Positions 19,022 to 28,942 of a DNA stretch of 64,000 nucleotides are shown here, piece by piece. Under the pieces are notes generated by a model, which ran no database searches, was not told the DNA's origin, and saw only the letters and a list, made by a program, of their open reading frames with translations. How positions within the stretch are numbered: position 1 is the first letter of the stretch; the number at the start of each line of letters is the position of its first letter. The DNA lies in NCBI GenBank assembly GCA_016713925.1, contig JADJOH010000008.1, positions 744,001-808,000 of the forward strand, given 5' to 3'. A program made the translations under genes and the position numbers. The stretch comes from Bacteroidota bacterium (lineage in GTDB: Bacteria; Bacteroidota; Bacteroidia; AKYH767-A; OLB10).

Positions 19022-20509
19022 TTAATTCATATCCCACCAAACTTTAGTAGAAGCAATATCAGGGCCCTGTACAGAAACAGCAGCATTATAATTTACTGAA
19101 TTTAGATTAAGTTCAGTAGCGGGATAAGTAAATCGATTAGGGTAGGTAGAGATATTAATCGCATTGCCATTGTAATCTTTTAGAATCGGAAAACCTGTCC
19201 GTCGGTATTCTGCATAAGCTTCATATCCGTTTTGATAAGTGAAGGAAATCCATTTTTGTGTAATAATATTTTCCTGATTGACCAGCGGAAGTGAGGAAAT
19301 GTAGTTGGTGATTTGAGAAGTAGTTATTCCGGAACCGGTATAGGATTGCAGGTTGGCGGTCACTCCTTCTTCGTATAACTGTTGCGCATTACCGTTCCAC
19401 CAGCCATTTAAGGCGGCTTCTGCTTTCAGGAAGCATACTTCTGCATAACTCATCAATACACCGGGTGCATCCTGTTTCAAAAACCATAGTCCAATTTTAG
19501 AAACATCCGATGCATCGGTATTGTAATTGCTCCAGACCGATGATCCGGCAGGAACAAGATTTGGGACACCCTCATGATCGGGAATACCAATGATGATGGA
19601 CTCGGTTGTGTATTGAGCAAATACGGGTAGCCGGGGATCATTCAGTGATTTTAATTTGTCAATGAGATATTTGCTTGGATAAGTTTTCCCACCGCTTTGT
19701 CCGGTTTGAATCAAATCAAAAAGTGGATTCCGGATTTCTCCTCCATAGGGGAAAATAGCATTGTCGCTGTTGGAGCTAATGAATGGTTCGTTTTGAAGTG
19801 CAGCGATTTCCTGTTGCGCTTTTACCGGATCCACAATACTCATTCGCATCGCCAGTCGTAGACGAAGTGAGTTAGCGAACTGTTTCCATTTGCTGACAGA
19901 CCCTTTGTACAACGGATCAGAATTTCCGGGAAAAACCGCCTGATTGGGATCCATAGCAGCAGATGCCTGTTTGAGTTCGTTAATCAGAGCGTAATAGATG
20001 TTTTGTTGCCTGTCATACGTTGGTGTGAAGTTGAGTGATGAAGCTCCTGTTAATGCAGCAGAGTAGGGGATGTCCCCGAAAAGATCTGTAAGTTGTGAAA
20101 AAAGATAGGCCTGCCAGATGCGGGCAATGCTGTTTTTGTTGATGAGATAATTGCTGCCTGCGGTGAGTCGCTGCACTTCGCGGGCATTCATTAAGGCTTG
20201 TGCATAGTGCTCTGTCCATAACGCATCCTTGCCATCGTTGCTGTCATATTCTTTACCGGCATCTACACCTCCCAATGTGGCAAAATACATGTTCCAGTTC
20301 ATGGTGAGCCAGTAATGTACATTGGCATTGGTGATGTAACTGTTCATTCCTTTTACAACCGAGTAAGTGAAAAGATAGTCCGGATTGACAGTGACAGGTG
20401 CATTGGGATTGACATTGAGTTCATCCATGCTTTTCTTGCAGCCTGTGGTAAAAGGCACAATCAGACTGAAGGTGAAAATAACGAGGTAGAGTTGGGTTTT
20501 CTTTTTCAT
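19022..20509 (-). CDS. SusD/RagB-like outer-membrane nutrient-binding lipoprotein
   Basis: Start taken at 20509 (MKKKTQ), with the ATG at 20524 as alternative; the latter overlaps the ancestral susC stop in an ATGA arrangement, suggesting translational coupling. A lipoprotein signal ends in the lipobox FTTGC with CKKSMDELNVNPNAP just after, the usual beginning of the SusD-like_2 family. The body is rich in TPR-like helices (KGSVSKWKQFANSLRLRLAMR) and closes with a tail containing WWDMN. About 495 residues, normal for the family. SusD proteins cap the SusC channel and bind oligosaccharides or peptides; the substrate cannot be told from sequence. It is the downstream partner of the adjacent susC. 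The stop codon lies at the edge of the inverted-repeat cluster. Confidence 0.93.
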   Translation of the reverse strand: MKKKTQLYLVIFTFSLIVPFTTGCKKSMDELNVNPNAPVTVNPDYLFTYSVVKGMNSYITNANVHYWLTMNWNMYFATLGGVDAGKEYDSNDGKDALWTEHYAQALMNAREVQRLTAGSNYLINKNSIARIWQAYLFSQLTDLFGDIPYSAALTGASSLNFTPTYDRQQNIYYALINELKQASAAMDPNQAVFPGNSDPLYKGSVSKWKQFANSLRLRLAMRMSIVDPVKAQQEIAALQNEPFISSNSDNAIFPYGGEIRNPLFDLIQTGQSGGKTYPSKYLIDKLKSLNDPRLPVFAQYTTESIIIGIPDHEGVPNLVPAGSSVWSNYNTDASDVSKIGLWFLKQDAPGVLMSYAEVCFLKAEAALNGWWNGNAQQLYEEGVTANLQSYTGSGITTSQITNYISSLPLVNQENIITQKWISFTYQNGYEAYAEYRRTGFPILKDYNGNAINISTYPNRFTYPATELNLNSVNYNAAVSVQGPDIASTKVWWDMN

Positions 20510-20520
20510 GGAAGAGATGA

Positions 20521-20775
20521 TCATAGACTGATTTTAATGTTTATCCCAATACTTCTTCTTGTCGGCCAAGAGTAGATCTCATAGCCCTGACCGTTACCAT
20601 TGGTATAGGATGATTCCGGATCAATATTGGGTACACCGCTGTAGATGAGCCAGAGGTTTCTTGCGGTGAGCGCGACACTCAGTCCTTTCAGGTGTAGTTT
20701 GTCGCTGATGCGGGAGGGGAAACTATAGCCCAGCGTTACCTCTCTCAGTTTTACGAAGCTGGCATCATAGATGAA
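20521..20775 (-). pseudogene. C-terminal tail of SusC, cut off by an in-frame TAG
   Basis: After the TAG at 20776-20778 the same frame continues open to a TGA at 20521-20523. It encodes the typical last strands of a SusC receptor: FIYDASFVKLREVTLGYSFP, then ARNLW, NIDPESS, GQGYE and a final beta strand ending in ISL. About 84 residues are therefore separated from the receptor. Outer-membrane barrels need their last strand for assembly, so the truncated product is unlikely to work unless the TAG is suppressed or is a sequencing error (CAG to TAG would be one transition). Confidence 0.85.
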
Positions 20776-23694
20776 CTATTCGTGTATTTCATTGGTCCAT
20801 GAAGAAAATTGTCCCCAGTACAGTTCAGGGTTGACATAAACTGCATTCGGACTACCATCTGCCGTAACCCCCTCTGCTAAAAAACCTCCGGTGGCTATCC
20901 AATCTTCCGGAGCAACACCTGCTGCAATGCGATCTGCCTCTGAAGCATACCATCCTTCTCTGCCCTCCAACGTGCTCTCCAGATTTCCGGAATAGCCGCT
21001 GGCGTACATATTGGTGCCACTAAACATTTCTCCACCCACCCGATAATCCACCAGAAACGACATGCTGAAGTTTTTATAATTAAAACCATTTTGTACACCT
21101 CCGGTAAAATCCGGGTTGTAGTTGCCCAGGACTTTCGGTTTGCTGTCGCGGATATACATACCGTTATCATCTACCAGCTTGTTGCCATTGCCATCCCGTT
21201 TGATGCCATACCCAACGATATCGCCATAAGCATGTCCGGGTCGGGCTTCGATGGTTAAGTTCCATTGGTAGAAGAGTTGATACGTTTCCAGTCCATCGGT
21301 GAGTGAAATGACCTCGTTTTTATTATGCGCAAAATTGATATCCAGGTTCCATTTAAAATTTTTGCCTTCAATGGGTCTTGTCTTCAGTTGCACTTCGATT
21401 CCTTTATTCAGGATTTCGCCACTGTTGATGATGGCACTCACAAATCCGGAGCTGGCCGATACACCGGCAGGTAAAATCTGATTGCGGGTGTTGGAACGAT
21501 AGTAAGTAAAGTCCAGACCAATTCTGCCGTTGAAGAAGATCAGTTCTGTGCCTAATTCGATATTGGAAGTAATTTCGGGTTTTAAATTCAGCAAAGGAAT
21601 GGAGGGATCCAGTTGATACATGGGAGCGCCATTGAAAGAACCGGCGGAAGGATATGAAAAATTAGTCCTGTAAGGATCTGTGTCGCGGCCAACCTGCGCC
21701 CAGGAAGCTCTGATTTTGCCAAAGGAGAGTAGCTGTTGTCTCCAGTCAAATGCTTCTGAAAAAACAAATCCTGAGCTGATGGAAGGATAGAAATAGGAGC
21801 GGTTGGATTCCGGTAAGGTGCTGCTCCAGTCATTGCGGGCAGTGAGATCTGCAAAGAGCCATGTCTTGTATCCGAATTGTGCGAAGGTGTAAAGCGCATT
21901 GGTTCTGCTTTCGCTGAGATGATAACTCACCGATGGACGGTTGACGGAGTTCTCAATGCTGTAGAAGTAGGGGATGGCCAAACCACCATCTGTACGTTCC
22001 GTCGTTTGTTCGTCGCGTTTTTGCAAAGTGCTGCCACCGATGTTGACGGTGTAAGTCAGATCTTCCGTAATTTTATTATCGTAACTAAAAAGAAAATCTC
22101 CCTGATATTGTTTGTAGGTGGACCAACCGCTGGTATAAGAACCAAGTGAGTTAGAGATACCGTTTGATGCTTCCTGCTCATTGTTTCTCCTGAAATTGAA
22201 ATCAGCGTTGGAGCGGATCATGCCTTTGAGATGAGGGCTTATCTGATAGAAGGCCGATACCACACCGATCACACGGTCACGGCTATCCGAATTTAATTCG
22301 AATTTCCTTTGCCAGTAGGGATTGGTCATCCAGTTCCAGTTGGTAAACCAGGTGGTTTCTTTCCCACTTGCATCCATCATTGAACCTTCCAAAGATTCGG
22401 CAGTTATGTGCCGGGGCATCATCACATAATTGCGGGGAGCGCTGAAACTATTGGCAAGTCCCAGACGATTTTCTGCCTGCTGATTGCTGTAAGTAGCAGA
22501 GATATCAATACTCAACTTTTCGGATAGGCTGGCCGTAGTACGTGCGGTGACATTGGTACGGTTCAATGTGGTATTGGGCACGATGTCCTTGGTGGTAAAG
22601 TTTCCGGCTGAGAGACGATAGGTCATTTTATCATTTCCACCTTGCAGGGAAACATTGTTCACCGATGTGATTCCGGTCTGGAAATAGGATTTATAATTAT
22701 CCGGCTGTGGCGTGAAGGAGCGAAGTTCACCGTTCCAGTCACGAATCGTTTGTCCTTCCATTTTCGGACCCCAGCTTCCAAAGGCGGTGGCGCTTGCCGT
22801 ATTGTAAGTGTTCACACCGTCGATGAGTTCCCATGGACCTTCAAATTTCCCATTTCTGCCGGCTCCGTATTTATCCTGAAACTTAATATGAATATAAGGC
22901 AATTCCACGGTGGTGGAGCTGTTAAAAGTCACACCGATTCCTTTCGAAGCACTTCCTTTTTTAGTCGTGATCACGAGTACGCCATTCGCCGCAAGTGATC
23001 CATAGAGGGCAGCAGCATTCGCACCTTTCAACACGGTGACAGATTCAATATCATCCGGATTGATATCGCTCAACCCATTGCCGTAATCTCTTCCGCCCCA
23101 TTGCGTCGTGGTGTTGGAAGTGTTATTTTCTACCGGAACACCATCTATAACGATCAAGGCCTGATTGCTTCCACTGAGAGAAGTTACGCCTCGTAAAACG
23201 ATTCGGCTCGATGAACCTGGTCCGCCCGTGGTGGAGGAGATATTTAATCCCGCTACTTTTCCCGAGAGCTGATTGATAAAACTCGCATCTCTTGCTGTTT
23301 GCATCTCCATCCCTTTGATCTCCTGTACTGCATAGCCGAGTGCTTTCTTCTCGCGTTTAATACCCAATGCAGTGACTACTACTTCTTTTATATTTTGACG
23401 GTCAGCTTTCAGCTCTACATTCATCGACGATTGGTTGTTGATCGCGATGACCTGTGTTAACATGCCGATATAAGAGAATTGCAATGAATCATAGGCAGAA
23501 GCACTTGTAATGGAAAACTTCCCATCCATGTCGGTAATGGTCCCCACCGTTGAACCCTTCACTACAATACTAACTCCGGGAAGCACTGATTGGTCTTCGG
23601 CTGACCGCACGGTGCCGGAAATCGAAATTTGTTGCGCATTGAGATTCAATACTAAATGAAAAAATAGCAGGAGCAGCAGGTATCGGTTTGGCAT
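20776..23694 (-). CDS. SusC/RagA-family TonB-dependent outer-membrane receptor (C-terminus lost to in-frame TAG)
   Basis: 972 residues to the premature TAG; about 1,057 if read through. The start at 23694 gives a signal peptide (MPNRYLLLLLFFHLVLNLNAQ). A CarboxypepD_reg-like domain follows (about 22-105, SGTVRSAEDQSVLPGVSIVV), then the plug domain (about 115-230, with VTVLKGANAAALYGS and the SusC signature GGPGSSSRIVLRGV), then a long beta-barrel with many aromatic-rich strands. SusC proteins import oligosaccharides or peptides across the outer membrane with TonB energy and a SusD lid, which is encoded just downstream. The frame after the TAG is the normal C-terminus. The upstream neighbour is hipA in the same direction after a 150-bp gap. 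No sigma/anti-sigma pair or hybrid sensor sits beside it. Confidence 0.92.
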   Translation of the reverse strand: MPNRYLLLLLFFHLVLNLNAQQISISGTVRSAEDQSVLPGVSIVVKGSTVGTITDMDGKFSITSASAYDSLQFSYIGMLTQVIAINNQSSMNVELKADRQNIKEVVVTALGIKREKKALGYAVQEIKGMEMQTARDASFINQLSGKVAGLNISSTTGGPGSSSRIVLRGVTSLSGSNQALIVIDGVPVENNTSNTTTQWGGRDYGNGLSDINPDDIESVTVLKGANAAALYGSLAANGVLVITTKKGSASKGIGVTFNSSTTVELPYIHIKFQDKYGAGRNGKFEGPWELIDGVNTYNTASATAFGSWGPKMEGQTIRDWNGELRSFTPQPDNYKSYFQTGITSVNNVSLQGGNDKMTYRLSAGNFTTKDIVPNTTLNRTNVTARTTASLSEKLSIDISATYSNQQAENRLGLANSFSAPRNYVMMPRHITAESLEGSMMDASGKETTWFTNWNWMTNPYWQRKFELNSDSRDRVIGVVSAFYQISPHLKGMIRSNADFNFRRNNEQEASNGISNSLGSYTSGWSTYKQYQGDFLFSYDNKITEDLTYTVNIGGSTLQKRDEQTTERTDGGLAIPYFYSIENSVNRPSVSYHLSESRTNALYTFAQFGYKTWLFADLTARNDWSSTLPESNRSYFYPSISSGFVFSEAFDWRQQLLSFGKIRASWAQVGRDTDPYRTNFSYPSAGSFNGAPMYQLDPSIPLLNLKPEITSNIELGTELIFFNGRIGLDFTYYRSNTRNQILPAGVSASSGFVSAIINSGEILNKGIEVQLKTRPIEGKNFKWNLDINFAHNKNEVISLTDGLETYQLFYQWNLTIEARPGHAYGDIVGYGIKRDGNGNKLVDDNGMYIRDSKPKVLGNYNPDFTGGVQNGFNYKNFSMSFLVDYRVGGEMFSGTNMYASGYSGNLESTLEGREGWYASEADRIAAGVAPEDWIATGGFLAEGVTADGSPNAVYVNPELYWGQFSSWTNEIHE

Positions 23695-23846
23695 GTGGAA
23701 AGATATTAAAAACTATAAATCTAATCCTTACAAAGCCTTGAAATATTATTTAAGTAGCAGATTACTGATCAATGGACACTCTTTCAATTTTTCACTTAAT
23801 AATAGAGTGGAGCTATCAAAGCATCCGTTTAAAACAACAGATAGAA

Positions 23847-25112
23847 TCAACGAAATGCTTTACCGATTACCTGCCTTTCCTTCTTCGGAATTCCTAACTT
23901 TTGGGCAATATCATTCCATGTCGAAATGATCGCTTTCATTTCACCAAAGATTGAATTTGATTTTACTTCGTCCAGATTGAAATAACCCGCTACACTCATC
24001 ACCAAATCGATAGACAATTCATTATCATTTTCAGAGATATTCAATGTGAGCCCTGTCCCGTTTTCATTCGGATTCATATCATAAGCAGGGGAAAGTCTCC
24101 ATCCTCGATCAGTTAATAGAAACCCATGGTTGCGTAAGTGATCATCTGTATTGGAAACAAAAACGTTAAAGAGAATTCTCTTCCATAGTTGCACTAAATC
24201 TTGCACAGGTGAAGCACCGAAACGTTGAATTATTTCCACTAATTCAAGATAGCTTACGCCTTCATCATGACTTGCTCCATCCCGGTAACCCAATAAGGTC
24301 ATTGCGGAGGTAAAATGAATTCTGCGTCCTTCATGGTTTCTGTCAAACCTCCGCGTTAAAAAGGTATGGTGCTTACTTCCGAACTGCAGCAGACGAGCAT
24401 CCGGAACAACAATTCCGCAAGCCTGAGCCAATTGATGTAACACCATCTCCCATGCACCTGAATCCCTGTCATCATTTAAACTGGGAAATTTCGCGATCCA
24501 TAAATTGCCTTTCTCGTCTATGACTCCTGCTTTGGGTCTGGCACCACCTAAAGATGATCCGGGATCAACCAGCAATGAAAGCCATTTCATATAGTCCGGA
24601 TCTTCCCCTGCATCTTCACGCTCTAATTTTAAACTTGCATTTTCCAATTCACCGAGAGAAGTCCATGGGGGAGAGGCCAATGACTTGTTGTTATTCAGGA
24701 ATTCACTACCAGGGTCAATTTTAAATCTGATTCCACCCATGCGATGACCATCAAAAACACCAAGTAGGTAATCTGTTTCAAAGAGTGTATTTTCTTTTCT
24801 GTTTTCCTTTCTAGCAAATGCTGCTTCTCTACGACGCATCAGTAACCGTCCCCATCTATCCGGAGAAGAATCGAGGAAAATTCCAAAATTGGTTTTATCG
24901 TCAGGTAGGTACTGTCGACCACTGTAAAATTCAAGGTTAGGATCCAAATAGAGATTGTAACCGGATTTTAACCATAACTGATCGTACTGAAAGGAAAATA
25001 GTTCCTTCCCCCGAATTCGACTTACATGGAGTTTGCCCATCAATGTGGGGCCCGGCAAACCTTCCCAGTCGGCATACACTTCAATTATTTTATTGTCAGA
25101 TCGGATCTCCAT
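23847..25112 (-). CDS. hipA: HipA-family serine/threonine kinase toxin
   Basis: The start at 25112 (MEIRSD) gives 421 residues, normal for HipA. A HipA_N-type domain (about 1-110) precedes the kinase fold. Diagnostic segments: SSLGGARPKA (Gly-rich loop and region of the regulatory autophosphorylated serine), the catalytic loop NTDDHLRNHG with Asp323 in the position of E. coli Asp309, and LSPAYDMNP supplying the metal-binding aspartate. HipA kinases phosphorylate an aminoacyl-tRNA synthetase (GltX in E. coli), arresting translation and promoting dormancy. It overlaps the end of hipB by 17 bp, so the two are co-transcribed with the antitoxin first. All key residues are present, so an active toxin is likely. 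The target is not shown by sequence. Confidence 0.93.
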   Translation of the reverse strand: MEIRSDNKIIEVYADWEGLPGPTLMGKLHVSRIRGKELFSFQYDQLWLKSGYNLYLDPNLEFYSGRQYLPDDKTNFGIFLDSSPDRWGRLLMRRREAAFARKENRKENTLFETDYLLGVFDGHRMGGIRFKIDPGSEFLNNNKSLASPPWTSLGELENASLKLEREDAGEDPDYMKWLSLLVDPGSSLGGARPKAGVIDEKGNLWIAKFPSLNDDRDSGAWEMVLHQLAQACGIVVPDARLLQFGSKHHTFLTRRFDRNHEGRRIHFTSAMTLLGYRDGASHDEGVSYLELVEIIQRFGASPVQDLVQLWKRILFNVFVSNTDDHLRNHGFLLTDRGWRLSPAYDMNPNENGTGLTLNISENDNELSIDLVMSVAGYFNLDEVKSNSIFGEMKAIISTWNDIAQKLGIPKKERQVIGKAFR

Positions 25113-25431
25113 CGTTTTTCTTCTTCTGTTTTGGGGCACGGTGCTTTACAATAAGTTTAGCATCCTGTATTTTCCTGCCCAAAGGATCATTCGCACCAAC
25201 TTGTGTCAAATCGTTTTCTAAACCCAGGATAAAAAGCACCTGGAGATAATTACCAATTGCAACAACGGGAGAGCCCATTTCAATTTTATATAAGGTCATA
25301 CGTCCAATACCAGCCCGCTCTGAAAGCTGTTCAGAACTCATCTTTCTCCTCAGTCGGGCCAGCCGTATATTTTGACCAAGACCTTCCAGAATTCTAAGGT
25401 TTTTTGGTAAAATGAACCTTGACTTTTCCAT
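25096..25431 (-). CDS. hipB: HipB-like XRE antitoxin / repressor
   Basis: 111 residues with an XRE-type helix-turn-helix at about 18-75 (QNIRLARLRRKMSSEQLSE, then RAGIGRMTLYKIEMGSP). The C-terminal tail is basic and probably disordered (HRAPKQKKKNDG), as in HipB proteins whose tail contacts HipA. It is the first gene of the hipBA pair and overlaps the toxin start. A perfect 16-bp palindrome lies 6 bp upstream of the ATG and is the obvious candidate operator for autoregulation. The ORF before the ATG is closed, so the start is well supported. Confidence 0.92.
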   Translation of the reverse strand: MEKSRFILPKNLRILEGLGQNIRLARLRRKMSSEQLSERAGIGRMTLYKIEMGSPVVAIGNYLQVLFILGLENDLTQVGANDPLGRKIQDAKLIVKHRAPKQKKKNDGDPI

Positions 25432-25436
25432 TTAAT

Positions 25437-25452
25437 GTATATTATAATATAC
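25437..25452. promoter_or_regulatory. Palindromic candidate operator of hipBA
   Basis: GTATATTATAATATAC is a perfect 16-bp palindrome 6 bp upstream of the hipB ATG. HipB and other XRE antitoxins bind palindromes in their own promoter. Its placement and symmetry fit this, though it is AT-only in the core. Confidence 0.65.
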
Positions 25453-25794
25453 AAATATAACGTAAAAAGTACTTTTTAGGATACATTAAGTTATTTTAAA
25501 AGAGACTGAACGGCAAATTAACACATATTACTGATTTATAATCAGATATTTGCCTGAGGGGTGTATTTTAATCTTTCCAAAGTGATATAAAAACGCAACC
25601 GGCTACCGTTTGAATAACGTTTGATAGAGTTCGAACCCCTTTATATCCAATTGTGAAATGTATAAGCAGGTCAAGAACGGATAAACAAATCCAATTTCTT
25701 TTTGAGTGCCACCACCTTGGCAATTTCTAAAATTACCAGGAGTTTAGCATAGAAGTGTCCAGCCAACTTAGCAACAAATTTCGTAGCTGCATGC
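25453..25794. other. Intergenic region with no supported gene
   Basis: About 340 bp upstream of hipBA and downstream of the repeat cluster. AT-rich with no open frame of note. It should contain the hipBA -33/-7 elements; I cannot assign them with confidence. Confidence 0.4.
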
Positions 25795-25934
25795 CGTTAG
25801 GTAAGTTTCTTAATTTTCGTACCTACCTGCCGTTAGGAAGCTTTCTTAATTTTCGCACCTGCCAGCCGTAAGGCAGGATTCGTATTTCGTAATTTCGTAC
25901 CTGCCTGCCGTTAGGCAGGTTTCGTAATTCGTAT
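25795..25934. repeat. CCTGCCTGCCGTTAGGCAGG palindromic repeat cluster abutting a stop codon
   Basis: About four degenerate copies of a palindrome of the type CCTGCCnnnCGGCAGG are separated by TTCTTAATTTTCG or TTCGTAATTTCGTA spacers, ending at the stop of the minus-strand gene at 25935. Copies differ by point changes (TACCTGCCGTTAGG, CAGCCGTAAGGCAGG, CTGCCGTTAGGCAGG), consistent with older amplification than an IS. The sequence is also related to the cluster at 18953-19021. Confidence 0.85.
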
Positions 25935-28535
25935 TTACTGTTTAATCCATTTCACCTGCGAAATACCACCCTGATGTTGAATTCTTAACAAATACATTCC
26001 TTTAGCAAGAGAACTCACATTTGTTTTGATCGACGATGAATGGGAATAAGTTCCCTTATAAACAGTTTGGATATGTTTACCCAAAAGGTCTACGATTGAT
26101 ACATCGATCAACCCGGAAATTTCGAAGCGGGGCAGTATGGTTAAATCTTGCGATGTTGGATTTGGATATACCAAAAGCTCCTCATTCGCTGCTGGTTCTG
26201 AAATACCGGCCAGGGAGGTTTGCATCGTATTCAGTGTAGTGTTCGTAATCACCGGCTGGTTGAAGTCGAAGTAAATAGCGGCTACATTTTCAATGGTTGT
26301 GCCATCGGCAAGTCCGGGTTTAGGCGAGATGCTGTACTCAATGAATCCATGACTCAACGGTTCATTGGTATTGCTGTCAGGCAGGTTGATGTTGAAGAAG
26401 CGCCAGGTGAGAATGTTTCCATTGATCACCAGATCGTAGTTGTGACTAGCTCTGTGCATCACAAAAGTGTTGAGATCAAGTTCGCTGTCGATGGTGTCCA
26501 TAACGAATACATTAATGGCAGAAGCTGTACCGGTATTCTGAAAGCGAATACGGTAATCAAAACGGGTATTGTGTAAGACATCTCCTGTAGCCCCAAGACC
26601 TTCGGGCGTAACTTGTTTATCGTTCGGATCGAAGGAGCCTATCACCGTTTTAAGTAGACTACTTGTGTTGTCTGAAAGATCGTATTCAAGAGTTCCCGGT
26701 GTTCCTGTAATAGTTGCGCTATTGGATAATAGGGTGCCTAAAGGGGTTGAAGCCGGGAGATTGAAAAAAGCATTATAATGAACGGAGAAACCCGGAGGAA
26801 TGGAATCTGTCGTCCAGGTGATGGTATTTGCAACAGTATTAATGATCCCATTGGCGGGGTTAGTGCTAAGAGGCGTCAATTGCGGATCATAGTTTAAAAC
26901 AAGATCACCCTTGCCTTTGAGATAACCGGTATTATTTATTCTGCAGGTCAGGTACATATCGAACCCGGGTCGCGCATCATCGGCAGTGAATAACTGCAGG
27001 TGAAAATCAGTGGGCACCGGACTCCTGAATCCAAAATTGCGATTGTTATAAGTGCCTCCTGTTCCTCCGGATACAATCAGACTATCCGGGGTAAAAGTGG
27101 CGCTGTCGAGAGGCCAATTGACAGGTCTCACCACAAAATTTCCGGGAGGCAAGTCGAAACAATAGCTTCCGTTTGTACCTGAAGAATTATGATAAACAAT
27201 TCCGGTTATTGTATTGGTAGCAGTCAACATCACCGCCGGCAACGAACGATCGCTGGAATTATAAATACTATCATTGTTATCATCAAGATAAGTGCGTCCG
27301 CAGATATGAACGGATAGCGTGGATAATCCGAAATCATGACCGGTATGCATAGTGCCGGAAGAATAATTCACATTATAGTAATTCGTTCCTGGATAGGTTA
27401 GCGTATAAGCGGTAGACATACCCAGTGTTACCTTCACGCCATAATGTGGAACATGAATGTAGTAATAGCCGGCAGTATCTGTGGTCGTACTATATCCGGC
27501 CTGAACAGTTGAAAAACTTTCGGCATTACACGATGTAGAAATATAAATGGTGACGCCTGCTATTCCTGGTTCGCCGGGTTCTTTGATTCCATTGTAATTT
27601 AAATCATCAAATACATATCCGCTTGCGGTGTCGGGGATGATCGTACAATCATTTAATTTAACCAGGTATTGAGTATAGTCATAGGATGAGCCGGCAGCGC
27701 CTCCATCAATTCCTATAAAGTCATGTCCCGGTACATCTATCATATTCACATGAACATAATTTCCATTCACCGGTGCATTACCGGCAACACTGAAATTTTT
27801 ATTGAATGATCCGAAAGTGAAGGCGGGCGAACTTGATGCTGATACACGCACCGAATCACAAATGGTCTGATCTTGAATGAAACTGAATTCTAAATTAGAT
27901 GCTCCGGTTCCGACATTTATATCCCTGCCCACCTGACTATTTGCTACACCTCCTGTAGTAGGATTATTCATCTGCACATAGAGGTATACTGTTTTTAATC
28001 CCGCATTCGCATAGGTATGAGATTCATTAAAAGAGTTGGAGGACGATAGTGTGCCGTCACCGAAATCGTACATAACAGTACTAGGAGCCCCAAAGAATGG
28101 ACCTCCTTTGTATGTACCGGTAAAAGTGACGGTATTACCGTTCACGCTAACATCAAACTCCGGATAGATGGCGTCTCCTGTCGCCTGATAGACGTTGGTG
28201 TATTCAGCTATACAACTGTCGCCGGTAGTAGTGTTCGTGCCATATACAATCAATTGTAAACGGTTAAAACCGGCTCCCAGCTCATCATACATAATAGTGG
28301 GAACTGAATATTGAGTAATGGGTGGTTTATCATTAATTTTCCATTGATATTTATACCCGATCCATCCGGGCTGATAACCGGCAGTATCGGCAAAATAACC
28401 ACAGGTGGCAGTACCACCTAATATGGTGATTTTCGCTTCCACTCCGCAGGGCTGTGCGAATGCTACAGTTGACAGTAAGCATACTCCTGTAATAAGAAGC
28501 AGCAAGGGTTTGAGGAGGTTGTAAAAGTGGTTCAT
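25935..28535 (-). CDS. Secreted PKD / SdrD-B-like / DUF7619 protein with T9SS sorting domain
   Basis: 866 residues. Signal peptide at the start (LLKPLLLLITGVCLLSTVAFA), then a PKD-like domain (about 150-210, DFGDGTLSSSNSFNESHTYA) and SdrD-B-type or carboxypeptidase-regulatory modules (about 305-500; DDLNYNGIKEPGEPGIAGV and DDNNDSIYNSSDRSLPAV are the Ca-binding signatures). A conserved-repeat region of the DUF11/DUF7619 type follows (about 510-770, SFDPNDKQVTPEG) and a type A T9SS domain ends the protein (VYPNPTSQDLTI, LAKGMYLLRIQ). This architecture is typical of Bacteroidota surface or filament proteins; no enzyme motif was seen. The gene reads towards a repeat cluster at its stop and is divergent from the next gene. 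Confidence 0.88.
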   Translation of the reverse strand: MNHFYNLLKPLLLLITGVCLLSTVAFAQPCGVEAKITILGGTATCGYFADTAGYQPGWIGYKYQWKINDKPPITQYSVPTIMYDELGAGFNRLQLIVYGTNTTTGDSCIAEYTNVYQATGDAIYPEFDVSVNGNTVTFTGTYKGGPFFGAPSTVMYDFGDGTLSSSNSFNESHTYANAGLKTVYLYVQMNNPTTGGVANSQVGRDINVGTGASNLEFSFIQDQTICDSVRVSASSSPAFTFGSFNKNFSVAGNAPVNGNYVHVNMIDVPGHDFIGIDGGAAGSSYDYTQYLVKLNDCTIIPDTASGYVFDDLNYNGIKEPGEPGIAGVTIYISTSCNAESFSTVQAGYSTTTDTAGYYYIHVPHYGVKVTLGMSTAYTLTYPGTNYYNVNYSSGTMHTGHDFGLSTLSVHICGRTYLDDNNDSIYNSSDRSLPAVMLTATNTITGIVYHNSSGTNGSYCFDLPPGNFVVRPVNWPLDSATFTPDSLIVSGGTGGTYNNRNFGFRSPVPTDFHLQLFTADDARPGFDMYLTCRINNTGYLKGKGDLVLNYDPQLTPLSTNPANGIINTVANTITWTTDSIPPGFSVHYNAFFNLPASTPLGTLLSNSATITGTPGTLEYDLSDNTSSLLKTVIGSFDPNDKQVTPEGLGATGDVLHNTRFDYRIRFQNTGTASAINVFVMDTIDSELDLNTFVMHRASHNYDLVINGNILTWRFFNINLPDSNTNEPLSHGFIEYSISPKPGLADGTTIENVAAIYFDFNQPVITNTTLNTMQTSLAGISEPAANEELLVYPNPTSQDLTILPRFEISGLIDVSIVDLLGKHIQTVYKGTYSHSSSIKTNVSSLAKGMYLLRIQHQGGISQVKWIKQ

Positions 28536-28942
28536 GTTTGGTGTATTAGGATGGAAAAGTAATAAGATTTTTGATATAATGGCATGTGGGAGTATGAAAT
28601 TTGGTGAATGAGACTTATTTATAGGTAATCAAATAGCATGAATTTATCGATTTCCTATGATCAGTTATACATAAATAAGGGTGCGCTACCCATGGCCCTT
28701 TATCTGATTCCGCTATATCAAATGCCCAAATCTCGCAACTGGATTTTTTTAAACTTTTAAAATATTTTTTGAATGAAGCATTTTGTTTGTGAGCCCATTT
28801 AAATAATTTTCAGTGGTGGTAGGGTAAGTTTATGAAAATGTTCTATAGCTTAATTTTAAGTTATAATTATTAACTCAAGGTTTACAAGGATGAATATAAA
28901 AAAATAGTATATTTACATGTGTAAAATTTTAATCACAACAAG
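28536..28942. other. Divergent promoter region
   Basis: About 400 bp between two divergent T9SS-protein genes. It is markedly AT-rich, and TATATTTAC at about 28907-28916 resembles a TAnnTTTG -7 box for the plus-strand gene, although the last base differs. No open frame, hairpin or tandem repeat stands out. Confidence 0.4.
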
